From JAWPMV01 sp038527215 (lineage in GTDB: Bacteria > Bacteroidota > Bacteroidia > J057): a stretch of DNA of 64,000 nucleotides. How positions within the stretch are numbered: the stretch's first letter is position 1; each line of letters opens with the position of its first letter. The stretch is from assembly GCA_038527215.1 (NCBI GenBank), contig JBCBGC010000019.1, positions 14,001-78,000 on the forward strand. Reading direction: 5' to 3'. The notes beneath the pieces are model-generated. The model worked only from the letters and a program-made list of their open reading frames with translations. It made no database searches and had not been told where the DNA came from. Shown here piece by piece: positions 8,645-16,990 of this stretch. A program made the translations under genes and the position numbers.

Positions 8645-10702
8645 TTATTTAAACTTAATGATCAAAACCGTATAGTCGTCTGACATTTCGCCATGGGTAA
8701 AGTCCTTGACTGACTGTACGATACGATCTGCAATCTCCTGAGCCGGCTCCTGCAGATTTTGTTGGATGATTTCCTGAAAACGATCGTAGCCGTATTCTTC
8801 TTTTTCCTCATTTCTGGCTTCGACAATTCCATCCGTGTAAAGGGCCATGATATCGCCAGACTGATACTCAATTTTGGTGCTGTCCTTGATGTACTGACTA
8901 AAATTACCAGAGCGCACGATCCCGAGCCCTAGAGTGCCCTCACGGAGCATTTTGATTTCGTTGCAATTGGCGTGGTAATAAAAGGCCGGGCTATGGCCTG
9001 CCCGGATGATTTCTACGGAACGTTGCTTCAGGTCAATCTGTAGGTAGCTGAGGGTGACAAAAAAGCCTTTTTGCAGACAGGCCGAAAGGGCCTGATTGGC
9101 GGCGGCGACAAACTCTTTGACACTGAGTTCTAGCTGGGTCAGGGCGTGAAAAATTCCCTTGATCTCGGCCATGTAGAAGGCAGCTGTGGTGCCTTTGCCA
9201 GAAACATCTCCGATGGCAATGCGAAACAGCTGTTCTTTGGGTTGAGCCAGATCGAAATAATCCCCGCCTACCTCATAGGCGGTTTCACATACCGCGCCAA
9301 AATCCAGCCCTTCAGAATAAGGCAGGTTCTGGGGCAAGAGCTCCCGCTGTACTTCCTGGGCAATTTTTAACTGCTCCTGGTAGCGCTCCATCTCAATCGA
9401 TTTTCGTACCAGTTGCGCATTTTCCAAACCGATACCGGCTTGCTCTGCAAAGGAAGTAATGGAACTTACCGCTACATCCTCAAAGGAGTTGACCACTTCA
9501 TTGACCACATACACCACCCCGAAGGTCTGGCTACTGGAGAGGATGGGCACGCCCATTAAACTGCGGAATTTGGTTTCCACGTGCCGATAACTCTTATGCA
9601 GACGCAGGTTTTTGATCTGGAAAGGGAGCTGGGTTTCCATGATCTGCCCCGTGGGATTATGAGCCGCCTTGAGTTCACGGATTTCCTGCAGGGATATTTT
9701 TTTGTGAATAGAAACCTTGGGACGGCCTTCTTCTTCCGACATCAGTTCAATCCAGCCTGCACTGGCATTGCTGGCCAGCATCCCGGCATTCAGCAAGGTG
9801 TTCATGATGTCAGAGTTTTCCAGATTGGATTGAATGGCCTGATTGATCTTGCTGAAGGAAGCAATTTCCAGTCCTTGTATTTCAAAAATGGAAGAGGTAG
9901 GCAGGTTGAAGAACAAGACCAGAATAGAAGCGGTGCAATAGGTAAGCGTGAAAATCACAATGTAGTGCAGGAAGATCATGCTGTTGAGCAGCGGTACGGC
10001 TAACTGTACCGGTAGACGAAGACCGGCAATCACATAGGTAATGACCACGATCATCAACAGCACAAAAAGCCCCAGGGCCCTTAACTTCTGATTGAAATTC
10101 AGGTAGGCGATCCAGCGTACGTTCGCCGCCAGAAAGAGGCAGAGAATGAAAAAGGGGATGTAACTGATAACGATCAGGTAAGCCAGCGAAAAGCTGGCGT
10201 TACTAAAGGTGTAGATCAGCGACAGCCCGAGGAAACCCAGGAAGATCCGCCACAGGAGGAGCTTACGGCGGGTTCTCGGATAAAAGATAAAGCGGCGGAA
10301 CATGAAGACCGCACAAAGGAAAAATATCGTCAGGACGTAGAAGCCCAGTGAATAGTAAATCGCTGTGAGGTAGGGATAGGTCGTAAAACGCAGCGTGGCT
10401 TTATTGGCAAAAGTGATCAACATGATGACCGTAATGCCGATCATGCCGATCAGAAATAATCGCCAGAGGAGGGTTGTTACATGGAGTTTTTCAATATGTC
10501 CAAAGAGGCGGCCAATGAGGACGGCATTGACCATAAAGAAGCCTACTACATTGAGCATGTAGAGAAAATCTCCCACCTGGAATTCCATCGCAATCCCTGG
10601 AAATTTGGTGGCCAGATGCTGTGCCATATGAAATGCCAGCAAGACCAGCCACAACAACAGGCTGATGGAAATTAATATGCCATTTATGATTCTAGGCCTC
10701 AA
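8645..10702 (-). CDS. Membrane-bound GAF/PP2C (SpoIIE-type) serine phosphatase
   Basis: 685 residues. About eight hydrophobic helices fill the first 260 or so residues. A GAF domain follows (about 285-430, MNTLLNAGMLASNASAGWIELM to EQAGIGLENAQLVRKS), then a short coiled linker (EMERYQEQLKIAQEVQRELLPQ) and the PP2C core: GGDYFDL, IAIGDVSGKGTTAAFYMAEIKG, IRAGHSPAFYY, MALYTDGIVEARN, SDDYTVLIIKF. The Asp metal ligands in GGDYFD, GDVSGKG, TDG and SDDYT are present. It should dephosphorylate the STAS protein encoded next in response to a membrane or GAF signal. The start is a TTG; no in-frame ATG precedes the first helix. Confidence 0.9.
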   Translation of the reverse strand: MRPRIINGILISISLLLWLVLLAFHMAQHLATKFPGIAMEFQVGDFLYMLNVVGFFMVNAVLIGRLFGHIEKLHVTTLLWRLFLIGMIGITVIMLITFANKATLRFTTYPYLTAIYYSLGFYVLTIFFLCAVFMFRRFIFYPRTRRKLLLWRIFLGFLGLSLIYTFSNASFSLAYLIVISYIPFFILCLFLAANVRWIAYLNFNQKLRALGLFVLLMIVVITYVIAGLRLPVQLAVPLLNSMIFLHYIVIFTLTYCTASILVLFFNLPTSSIFEIQGLEIASFSKINQAIQSNLENSDIMNTLLNAGMLASNASAGWIELMSEEEGRPKVSIHKKISLQEIRELKAAHNPTGQIMETQLPFQIKNLRLHKSYRHVETKFRSLMGVPILSSSQTFGVVYVVNEVVNSFEDVAVSSITSFAEQAGIGLENAQLVRKSIEMERYQEQLKIAQEVQRELLPQNLPYSEGLDFGAVCETAYEVGGDYFDLAQPKEQLFRIAIGDVSGKGTTAAFYMAEIKGIFHALTQLELSVKEFVAAANQALSACLQKGFFVTLSYLQIDLKQRSVEIIRAGHSPAFYYHANCNEIKMLREGTLGLGIVRSGNFSQYIKDSTKIEYQSGDIMALYTDGIVEARNEEKEEYGYDRFQEIIQQNLQEPAQEIADRIVQSVKDFTHGEMSDDYTVLIIKFK

Positions 10703-10793
10703 TCTGTATTTTTAGCACGTGGGCCGGAAAAAAGCCATTTTCTCCACAAGCCCTAAAAGTAAGAAATTCTGACTGAATTTATCCCCCATAGAT

Positions 10794-11135
10794 ATGATGG
10801 AATGGCACCCTGTACATAGGATTAAGCAAGATCAGGCCTCAGATCAGGATACAAGCATCATGTCGGTCAAAGGTGGCAAGAAAAACCTCTGTCTGGTTCG
10901 CCATGCTGGGAAATGGCACGCCATGGCTGCCAAGTGCCCGCATGCTGGTGGGCCGCTGGCAGGAGGTCATGTGGACGAGGCTGGGAAAATTGTCTGCCCC
11001 TGGCATCGTTTTGCCTTTGACATGGAGAGTGGTCACTCCGATAGCGGAGGTTACGTGGTCAAAACCTACCAGGTAAAAGAGGAAGATGGAAAGCTATGGG
11101 TTGGAATTCCCAAAAAGAAAGGCTGGTTCTGGTAA
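10794..11135 (+). CDS. Rieske [2Fe-2S] ferredoxin-like protein
   Basis: 113 residues comprising only a Rieske domain. The cluster ligands are Cys48-x-His50 in CPHAGGPLAGG and Cys68-x-x-His71 in CPWHRFAFD. The NirD/BphF-like layout suggests a small soluble electron carrier or the ferredoxin part of an oxygenase, but no oxygenase gene is nearby. It stands alone and converges on the OmpA-like gene with a one-base gap. The start ATGATG could be either methionine. Confidence 0.9.
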   Translation: MMEWHPVHRIKQDQASDQDTSIMSVKGGKKNLCLVRHAGKWHAMAAKCPHAGGPLAGGHVDEAGKIVCPWHRFAFDMESGHSDSGGYVVKTYQVKEEDGKLWVGIPKKKGWFW

Positions 11136-11136
11136 C

Positions 11137-11634
11137 TTATTCTACGATGAAATGGATGTCCACCCGGCGATTGGCCGCTCGGGCTTCTTCCGAAACATCT
11201 CCCACCTTAGGTTTGCGAAAGCCAAACCCATAATACTCCAGGCGATCGGGGGCGATACCCAAGCCGATCAGATAAGCACGCGCCAACTTGGCCCGATAGG
11301 TAGAAAGAATTTGGTTACGGAGGATATCTCCGGTATCATCGGTATGCCCGTACACCATCAGGCGCAGTTCCTGGTGCATGTTCATCAGGCGGGCCACTCG
11401 CTTCAATTCACGCTTGGCCAGGTCGTCCAGGGAAATAGAACCCGGGGCATAGTTGACGGTAGAAAGGACTGTATTCAAGGGGGCAGCTGGGGCAGCACCC
11501 CGACTAGCGCCCATATCCGTGCTATCAGGTTGGGCCTCTGTTTGGGCAAAAGTGGATAGGCTTATTCCTAAAAGGAATAACACAGAGAGAAACAATTTTT
11601 TCCCAAAAAGTGCCTGCACGGGAGGGTTTTTCAT
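11137..11634 (-). CDS. OmpA-family peptidoglycan-binding protein
   Basis: 165 residues. A signal peptide (KKLFLSVLFLLGISLSTFAQ) is followed by a short linker and a single OmpA C-terminal domain: NTVLSTVNYAPGSISL, LRLMVYGHTDDTGD, YRAKLARAYLIGLGI, DRLEYYGFGFRKP, RAANRRVDIHFIVE. The GHTDDTGD loop and the RRVDI arginines bind diaminopimelate in this family. It has no barrel or lipobox, so it is a small periplasmic protein that contacts the cell wall. Upstream lies a short leader with the next gene divergent. Confidence 0.88.
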   Translation of the reverse strand: MKNPPVQALFGKKLFLSVLFLLGISLSTFAQTEAQPDSTDMGASRGAAPAAPLNTVLSTVNYAPGSISLDDLAKRELKRVARLMNMHQELRLMVYGHTDDTGDILRNQILSTYRAKLARAYLIGLGIAPDRLEYYGFGFRKPKVGDVSEEARAANRRVDIHFIVE

Positions 11635-11731
11635 AGGAGTACCTTATCAAAAGGTGGGCAAGTAAATATAGGAAATTCCTCGTAATTTGAACACCATTCG
11701 GAAATTCCGTCACCAAAGGTAAAAGCTTTTC

Positions 11732-12391
11732 ATGATAGACATCAAAATATTCACCTTTAATCCCTACCAGGAAAATACCTTCGTTATTTCTGATCCTGAC
11801 GGAGCCTGCGCGATCATTGATCCCGGATGTTTTTCTCACTCAGAACAGCAGGCGCTCAAATTGTATATCGAGGAAAAAGACCTGAAGGTGGTCAAATTGT
11901 TGAATACCCATGGGCATATTGACCATATGCTGGGCAATAAATTTGTCGTGGATACCTGGGGCGTGCCCTTTGCTACCCATGAAAAAGTGATTCCTGAACT
12001 GGAAGCTACCCAGAGTTATGGGGCCTTATTTGGCTTACAGCCTGACCCCTCTCCGCATCCGGATGAACTCCTGGAAGATGGCGATACCCTGGAAATCGGG
12101 CAACTTAAACTAGAGGTGATTTTCACGCCAGGGCACTCCGCCGGTCATATCAGCTTTTACCATGCCCCCAGTCAGTCTTTATTCTCTGGCGATGTGCTCT
12201 TTCAGCGGAGCATCGGTCGGACCGATCTGCCGGGTGGGGATTATCCTACCCTAATGAGCACCATTACCCAAAAGCTAGCCCCCCTGCCAAACGATGTAAG
12301 GGTTTATTGTGGTCATGGTCCCATGACTACCCTGGGAGAAGAAAGACAACAAAACCCCTTCATTCTGGACTGGCTACAGTCCACTTCCTGA
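11732..12391 (+). CDS. MBL-fold metallo-hydrolase (glyoxalase II-like)
   Basis: 219 residues. Zinc ligands are visible as His60-x-His62-x-Asp64-His65 in THGHIDH, then PGHSAGHISF, FSGDVLFQRSIGRTDLPGG and YCGHGPMTTLGEER. The RTDLPGG and C-terminal CGHGP motifs match the GloB2/YcbL branch of small hydroxyacylglutathione-hydrolase-like enzymes, which lack the C-terminal substrate domain of true GloB. The likely substrate is a thioester, but this is inferred from the family only. It is monocistronic and divergent from the OmpA-like gene. Confidence 0.9.
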   Translation: MIDIKIFTFNPYQENTFVISDPDGACAIIDPGCFSHSEQQALKLYIEEKDLKVVKLLNTHGHIDHMLGNKFVVDTWGVPFATHEKVIPELEATQSYGALFGLQPDPSPHPDELLEDGDTLEIGQLKLEVIFTPGHSAGHISFYHAPSQSLFSGDVLFQRSIGRTDLPGGDYPTLMSTITQKLAPLPNDVRVYCGHGPMTTLGEERQQNPFILDWLQSTS

Positions 12392-12520
12392 AGCATAAAA
12401 TCGTGCCTCAGCCCGCCTGAGTCGAATGATCCTTCCTCCATCATTTCCTGCATCTTACATCCGTAAGGCTGCCCCGGACTGGCTTTCGCATTCCTTTCCA
12501 GGGAGACACACCTTGCAGGG

Positions 12521-13465
12521 ATGAAAGTAAGATTTACGATGACGATCGGCCTCCTTGTTCTCGGAGCGTTGATCATACAGCCAGCATCGGGAAACGCTCA
12601 ATCTTCCCTTTTTCCATATCAGCAACAGTATCAGTTTGCCCAGGAGGTGTTAGACCAACTGGACCGATGGGACCATCAACTTGCCTTTTATACCACCCGA
12701 TACTTCCAACGCGCCCCGGAAAACGGCCGCAGCTATCCTTATCCTCGTCTACATGATGTCACCCAGATCAAGCGGGCCCGTGGGGCTTACCTGGCCAAAA
12801 CCGACTGGCAGGCCCTGCCTATGCCGCAACGCCTGGAACTCATGTCCCTGATGGACCTTTTGCTGCAAAGATGGGAGCAGGTCGAGGGCATGGAGAAAAA
12901 ATGGCTCAGCCAGTTGCGCTGGTTGCCCTACCACCACCGCAGCCGCCATGTTTACCTGGAGCAACTGCGTGAACTGGAAAACCTTAGTTTTGAGATCAGA
13001 GAAAGGCTATACCAGCTCCAACATATTGCTCATCGGCGTTTGCAAGCCAGCCTGAAAAGCGGACCGGATCTGGCTCGGATGGGACGCAGCCTCACCCAGG
13101 GCAAAACCCTGTTGCGGGCGCTTCAGCAAGCGGATTGGACGGAGTATCGGCAGTTGGAGGCAGCTTGTACCAGCTGGTCCAGAGAGATGGAAACCCACTT
13201 CCAATACATCTGCCTACATGCCTCCCAATATCCCCTGGCCGAATACAAAAATTTCTACCAGGTAAGCCTTTTTCGCCTCCTGCCCCGCTTTCAACGGATC
13301 ATTCAGGCCTTTGAAGGCCGGGATGTGAACTTTTTGAATGAAGAATTTCGTCAGACCATTGAAGAAGCCTATCTATTCCTGGATGTGGCAGAAATTCGGA
13401 TGCAGCGGCTGCAAGAGAAGTTGTTGCCTGCGGCTAAGGAGGGCTTGACGCAGGTTTCGCCCTAG
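12521..13465 (+). CDS. Secreted helical protein of unknown function
   Basis: 314 residues. The signal peptide (TMTIGLLVLGALIIQPASGNAQ) is cleavable. The mature part is almost wholly helical and rich in Arg, Gln, Leu and aromatic residues (YQQQYQFAQEVLDQLDRWDHQL, QRLELMSLMDLLLQRWEQVEGM, LENLSFEIRERLYQLQHIAHRRL). I recognise no domain. It is probably a periplasmic protein; it sits alone 75 bases upstream of typA, with the typA promoter in between. The ATG at 12521 is used; Met6 is an alternative start. Confidence 0.6.
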   Translation: MKVRFTMTIGLLVLGALIIQPASGNAQSSLFPYQQQYQFAQEVLDQLDRWDHQLAFYTTRYFQRAPENGRSYPYPRLHDVTQIKRARGAYLAKTDWQALPMPQRLELMSLMDLLLQRWEQVEGMEKKWLSQLRWLPYHHRSRHVYLEQLRELENLSFEIRERLYQLQHIAHRRLQASLKSGPDLARMGRSLTQGKTLLRALQQADWTEYRQLEAACTSWSREMETHFQYICLHASQYPLAEYKNFYQVSLFRLLPRFQRIIQAFEGRDVNFLNEEFRQTIEEAYLFLDVAEIRMQRLQEKLLPAAKEGLTQVSP

Positions 13466-13514
13466 TAATCAAAGCTTTTTACTCCCATCCCTCGTCTTTC
13501 CCCTTAAATAAGCG

Positions 13515-13522
13515 TACCTTTG
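13515..13522 (+). promoter_or_regulatory. Bacteroidota -7 box (TACCTTTG) of typA
   Basis: TACCTTTG exactly matches TAnnTTTG and lies 18 bases upstream of the typA ATG, which predicts a leader of only about a dozen bases. Confidence 0.6.
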
Positions 13523-13540
13523 TGCCTCGTTTAGAAGCAC

Positions 13541-15340
13541 ATGAGTCAAAACATCAGAAATATTGCCATCATCGCGCACGTTGACCACGGGAAAACGACG
13601 CTGGTGGATAAAATGCTTGTTCTGGGAGAGCTGTTCAAAGCGCATCAGCGTCCCGGCGAACTGATCATGGACAGCAACGATCTGGAGAAAGAACGGGGCA
13701 TCACCATTCTTTCCAAGAACGCTTCGGTCCGCTACAAAGACACCAAGATCAACATCATCGATACCCCAGGCCACAGCGACTTTGGGGGCGAGGTAGAACG
13801 GGTGCTCAACATGGCCGATGGCGTTCTGCTGCTGGTGGACGCTTTTGAGGGGCCCATGCCGCAAACCCGTTTTGTCTTACAAAAAGCCATCTCGCTGGGC
13901 CTTAAGCCTATCGTGGTCATCAACAAAGTAGACAAACCGAACTGTCGTCCGGATGAGGTGCAGGAAGCGGTCTTCGAGTTGATGTTTGAATTGGAAGCGA
14001 CCGAGGACCAGCTGGATTTTCCTACCGTTTATGGTTCCGCCAAAAACAACTGGATGGGTCCCGACTGGAATGAACCACAGGAAGACATCACCTACCTGAT
14101 GGAGCAAATCCTCACCCATATTCCTCCGCCGGTATCTCATCAAGGCACCCCACAATTACAGATTACTTCTCTGGACTTCTCCTCTTATGTAGGCCGGATT
14201 GCCATTGGGCGCCTGTCTCGGGGAGAGTTGAAGGAAAATATGCCCATCGCCCTGGTCAAAAGAGACGAGTCAGTCAAAAAGGCCCGCATCAAAGAACTCT
14301 TCGTCTTTGAAGGCCTGGGCAAAACCAAAGCCGATTCTGTGGTGGCAGGGGAAATCTGTGCCCTGGTCGGCCTGGAAGACTTTGACATTGGCGATACCAT
14401 CGCTGATGCCCTGGAGCCGGAAGGCTTGCCGCCCATCGCCATTGATGAGCCGACCATGAGCATGCGCTTCACCATCAATGATTCTCCCTTCTTCGGGCAG
14501 GAAGGCAAATATGTTACTTCCCGCCACCTCAAGGAGCGCCTGGAAAAAGAACTGGAACGCAACCTCGCCCTGCGGGTACAGGAAACCAATACCGCTGATG
14601 CCTTTACCGTATTTGGTCGGGGCGTGCTGCACCTATCCGTCCTGATCGAGACCATGCGTCGCGAAGGCTACGAGCTGCAGGTAGGACAGCCCCAGGTCAT
14701 CATCAAGGAGATCGACGGCAAAAAGCATGAGCCATACGAGCAGTTGACCATCGACCTGCCGGAAGAAGTTTCCGGTCGAGCCATCGATTTGGTGACCCAA
14801 CGCAAAGGCGAAATGCAAAACATGGAGCTCAGAGGCGGGCGCAATATCCTGACCTTTAGCATACCTTCCCGGGGCATCATCGGCCTGCGGAGTGAATTGC
14901 TGACCGCGACGGCCGGAGAAGCGGTCATGTCTCACCGTTTCGAATCCTTCCAGCCTTACAAAGGCGAAATTGAAAAGCGTCGAGCTGGTTCGCTCATCGC
15001 CCACGAAGGCGGAGCCGCTTTTGCCTACGCCCTCGACAAGCTACAGGACCGGGGCCGCTTTTTCATCCGCCCCCAGGAAAATGTCTATGAAGGCCAGGTG
15101 ATCGGCGAAAATACCCGCTCTGATGATTTGGTGGTCAACGTGACCAAATCCAAGAAACTCAGCAACGTACGAGCCGCCGGTTCAGATGACAAAGCCAAAT
15201 TGGCTCCGCCGATCGTATTTACCTTGGAAGAAGCCCTGGAATACATCAAGGAGGATGAGTACGTGGAGGTTACGCCCGAAAACATACGCCTTCGTAAGAT
15301 TTTCCTCAAGGAACACGAGCGCAAGCGGAAGAAGGGGTAG
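13541..15340 (+). CDS. typA: Ribosome-associated GTPase TypA/BipA
   Basis: 599 residues, the normal length. The GTPase motifs are G1 AHVDHGKTTL, switch I with RGITILSKNASV, G3 DTPGHSDFGGEV and G4 NKVDKPNC. The TypA-specific domains follow: EF-G domain II, FGRGVLHLSVLIETMRREGYELQVGQP, and the C-terminal module ENTRSDDLVVNVTKSKKLSN. It binds the 70S ribosome and helps 50S assembly and stress or low-temperature adaptation. It is monocistronic with its own -7 box just upstream and a hairpin terminator downstream. Confidence 0.98.
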   Translation: MSQNIRNIAIIAHVDHGKTTLVDKMLVLGELFKAHQRPGELIMDSNDLEKERGITILSKNASVRYKDTKINIIDTPGHSDFGGEVERVLNMADGVLLLVDAFEGPMPQTRFVLQKAISLGLKPIVVINKVDKPNCRPDEVQEAVFELMFELEATEDQLDFPTVYGSAKNNWMGPDWNEPQEDITYLMEQILTHIPPPVSHQGTPQLQITSLDFSSYVGRIAIGRLSRGELKENMPIALVKRDESVKKARIKELFVFEGLGKTKADSVVAGEICALVGLEDFDIGDTIADALEPEGLPPIAIDEPTMSMRFTINDSPFFGQEGKYVTSRHLKERLEKELERNLALRVQETNTADAFTVFGRGVLHLSVLIETMRREGYELQVGQPQVIIKEIDGKKHEPYEQLTIDLPEEVSGRAIDLVTQRKGEMQNMELRGGRNILTFSIPSRGIIGLRSELLTATAGEAVMSHRFESFQPYKGEIEKRRAGSLIAHEGGAAFAYALDKLQDRGRFFIRPQENVYEGQVIGENTRSDDLVVNVTKSKKLSNVRAAGSDDKAKLAPPIVFTLEEALEYIKEDEYVEVTPENIRLRKIFLKEHERKRKKG

Positions 15341-15363
15341 GGGGAATTAAGCCAACATCTAAT

Positions 15364-15384
15364 CAGGCAAGCTAGCCTGTTTTT
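15364..15384 (+). terminator. Rho-independent terminator of typA
   Basis: CAGGC (15364-15368) pairs with GCCTG (15375-15379), followed directly by five T, 24 bases past the typA stop. Confidence 0.7.
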
Positions 15385-15406
15385 ATAGGAATATTTAAAA
15401 GCTAAA

Positions 15407-15430
15407 GGGGCAGACCTGTGTGTCTGCCCC
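15407..15430. repeat. Dispersed GGGGCAGAC palindrome, copy 1
   Basis: Arms GGGGCAGAC (15407-15415) and GTCTGCCCC (15422-15430) flank a 6-base loop, followed by TATG and six T on the plus strand. The same core recurs at 16940-16973. It can act as a second terminator after typA and, because it is palindromic, for the converging propeller gene. Confidence 0.75.
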
Positions 15431-15467
15431 TATGTTTTTTGTGGAATATGACTTTTGTACAACGGCT

Positions 15468-16559
15468 TTACCACTGCTCCTCGACATCGAAGCGGACAAT
15501 CTGTTCAGAATTTTCATCATAGGTAATCCCGTAAAAGCCTTTACCGTTTGGCATTAAGCAGAAATTGGAAAGGGGCTGATCCAGTTCATAGCGGTGGAGA
15601 GGATTGCCTGACCAGTCAAAGACGTGTACATAGAAGCATCGGGTCATGTACTGTTTGACGTGCCGACCTGAATAAAGTCCCCAGATGTAGCGGTCTGAGG
15701 TTACAATTCCATTATAGGCATTACGGGTATCGTCTGTGAAGCCATAGGATTCCAAACCGTTTCCCAGGGAGAAAGCTGGATATACCGGAGAAAACTGGTC
15801 GGGGCCGTGATGTTTTTGCAAGGCTTTTTTGTCCAGATCAATAATACCCAGGACGTCTGCGAATGACATAAAAAATGCCACGCGCTTCGCAGTGGGATGA
15901 GGGGCGAGCCACATGGAATTTTCCAGGATATTTTCCGGCAGGGTGGGATCAGCAGTGCCTTCTTTTAGCTCGCCATACCCTAAGCAGACTGTACGGTTTT
16001 TGTCACAAACCAGGATTTGATGCTGATTATTCATGGCTACTCCACATACTGTATGATCTCCTATCAGGCAAGCCTCCAGAAAATCATAAGCTGGAAGACT
16101 AGTGGTAAGGTCTATGATATGAGGCTGGTCGGGTATCGTAGCAGACGTAAGTTCTGCTAATGAATATTGGGTAAACCGCCGCATGATGCCATCGTAGAGG
16201 TCTAAGCGTTGCTCCGTTTCGCTATAATGGACGGAACTGATGTCCATGAACTCTCCGGGGCCCCGGCCCTGTTTCCCAAATTGCTGAACGAGTTGTCCAG
16301 AACGGAGGTCCAGAACCTTGATGAGGTTGGTATGACTCCCAGCACTTTCAATTACTACCATGAGCCTGTCATTTAGGCAAATCAAAGAAACTGGTTTAGC
16401 AAACGGAATCTCAAAAGTGAGAATATCCGAAGTGATCTGGGTAAGGCTGACAAAGTCTTTTTTTGTGAAGCTAGTGATCCTAGTCAAGGAAGAAACGGGC
16501 TCTGATTGGCAGGCCCACAACACGACCACCAAACTCATTAGATATCCTATTCGCTTCAT
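15468..16559 (-). CDS. 6-bladed beta-propeller lipoprotein
   Basis: 363 residues with lipobox VLWAC (Cys near 16). The body has the blade pattern of the Bacteroidota 6-bladed beta-propeller (DUF5128-like) family: VKVLDLRSGQLVQQFGKQGRGPGEFMDISSVHY is typical, with later blades FYVHVFDWSGNPLHRYELDQPLSNFCL and a terminal FYGITYDENSEQIVRFD. The family is surface-exposed or periplasmic and often paired with tiny exported peptides. Here a 77-residue gene precedes it with a one-base TAATG overlap. Function is unknown. Confidence 0.8.
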   Translation of the reverse strand: MKRIGYLMSLVVVLWACQSEPVSSLTRITSFTKKDFVSLTQITSDILTFEIPFAKPVSLICLNDRLMVVIESAGSHTNLIKVLDLRSGQLVQQFGKQGRGPGEFMDISSVHYSETEQRLDLYDGIMRRFTQYSLAELTSATIPDQPHIIDLTTSLPAYDFLEACLIGDHTVCGVAMNNQHQILVCDKNRTVCLGYGELKEGTADPTLPENILENSMWLAPHPTAKRVAFFMSFADVLGIIDLDKKALQKHHGPDQFSPVYPAFSLGNGLESYGFTDDTRNAYNGIVTSDRYIWGLYSGRHVKQYMTRCFYVHVFDWSGNPLHRYELDQPLSNFCLMPNGKGFYGITYDENSEQIVRFDVEEQW

Positions 16560-16792
16560 TATTTGACGATTTTGATCGGGGGAGGGGGGGAAACCTGCGG
16601 AGCCTCGGCGGCCCTATCTCGTACCTGGGCCATGGGTTTGCCTTGTTGATCTGTGATGATGCACCAGATTTTAGGCGCTTCCCAATCACATAATATTGGC
16701 ACCCCAGGCATTTGAGCGATACTTCTCAAACCCCAAGACATCCCAAACAGGATTATTCCCAGCAGACTGGCCGTAAGTAATTTTTTTTTCAT
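16559..16792 (-). CDS. Small exported peptide precursor paired with the propeller lipoprotein
   Basis: 77 residues. MKKKLLTASLLGIILFGMSWG is a signal-like hydrophobic N-terminus. The short mature part has two Cys (ILCDWEAPKIWC) and a proline-rich basic tail (SPPPPIKIVK). No domain is recognised. In other Bacteroidota, NVEALA-type mini-proteins sit beside similar propeller lipoproteins; this may be a divergent analogue, but the NVEALA motif itself is absent. The stop overlaps the propeller ATG by one base. The start codon abuts an 11-bp stem in the leader (16793-16871), so translation may be controlled there. Confidence 0.65.
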   Translation of the reverse strand: MKKKLLTASLLGIILFGMSWGLRSIAQMPGVPILCDWEAPKIWCIITDQQGKPMAQVRDRAAEAPQVSPPPPIKIVK

Positions 16793-16871
16793 TGTGATGT
16801 AAGTTGGATCGGTAAACGAAAGTCCTGTCCGAAGCTGCTTAATGAGCTTCAGAAAACTTCCTTACATCACA
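16793..16871 (-). promoter_or_regulatory. Structured 5' leader (putative cis-regulatory RNA) before the small peptide gene
   Basis: On the reverse strand an 11-base arm TGTGATGTAAG (16871-16861) is exactly complementary to CTTACATCACA (16803-16793), which ends directly against the ATG. Inside lies a second stem, GAAGCT (16850-16845) with AGCTTC (16836-16831), and a 27-base single-stranded or weakly paired segment. The fold would enclose the region just upstream of the start codon. It matches no riboswitch class I know; an inverted-repeat protein site is the alternative. Confidence 0.45.
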
Positions 16872-16891
16872 GTTATTAATAGAGGATAGCC

Positions 16892-16923
16892 TAAAAGTAT
16901 TTTTTTTTATAGATATAGTGCAA
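16892..16923 (-). promoter_or_regulatory. Candidate promoter of the peptide/propeller operon (TTG-N21-TACTTTTA)
   Basis: On the reverse strand TTG (16923-16921) is followed after 21 bases by TACTTTTA (16899-16892), one mismatch from TAnnTTTG. Transcription would start at about 16885, so the whole structured leader at 16793-16871 would be transcribed. Confidence 0.4.
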
Positions 16924-16939
16924 GTAGAGGAAATAAAAT

Positions 16940-16973
16940 CCGTAGGGGCAGACCTACAGGTCTGCCCCTACGG
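16940..16973. repeat. Dispersed GGGGCAGACC palindrome, copy 2 (doubles as tatD terminator)
   Basis: A perfect 15-base inverted repeat: CCGTAGGGGCAGACC (16940-16954), loop TACA, and its complement (16959-16973). It sits 18 bases past the tatD stop; the reverse strand continues ATTTTATTTCC, so it can terminate tatD. It shares the core GGGGCAGAC with 15407-15430. Confidence 0.75.
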
Positions 16974-16990
16974 ATTTGCGGTACTATTCC

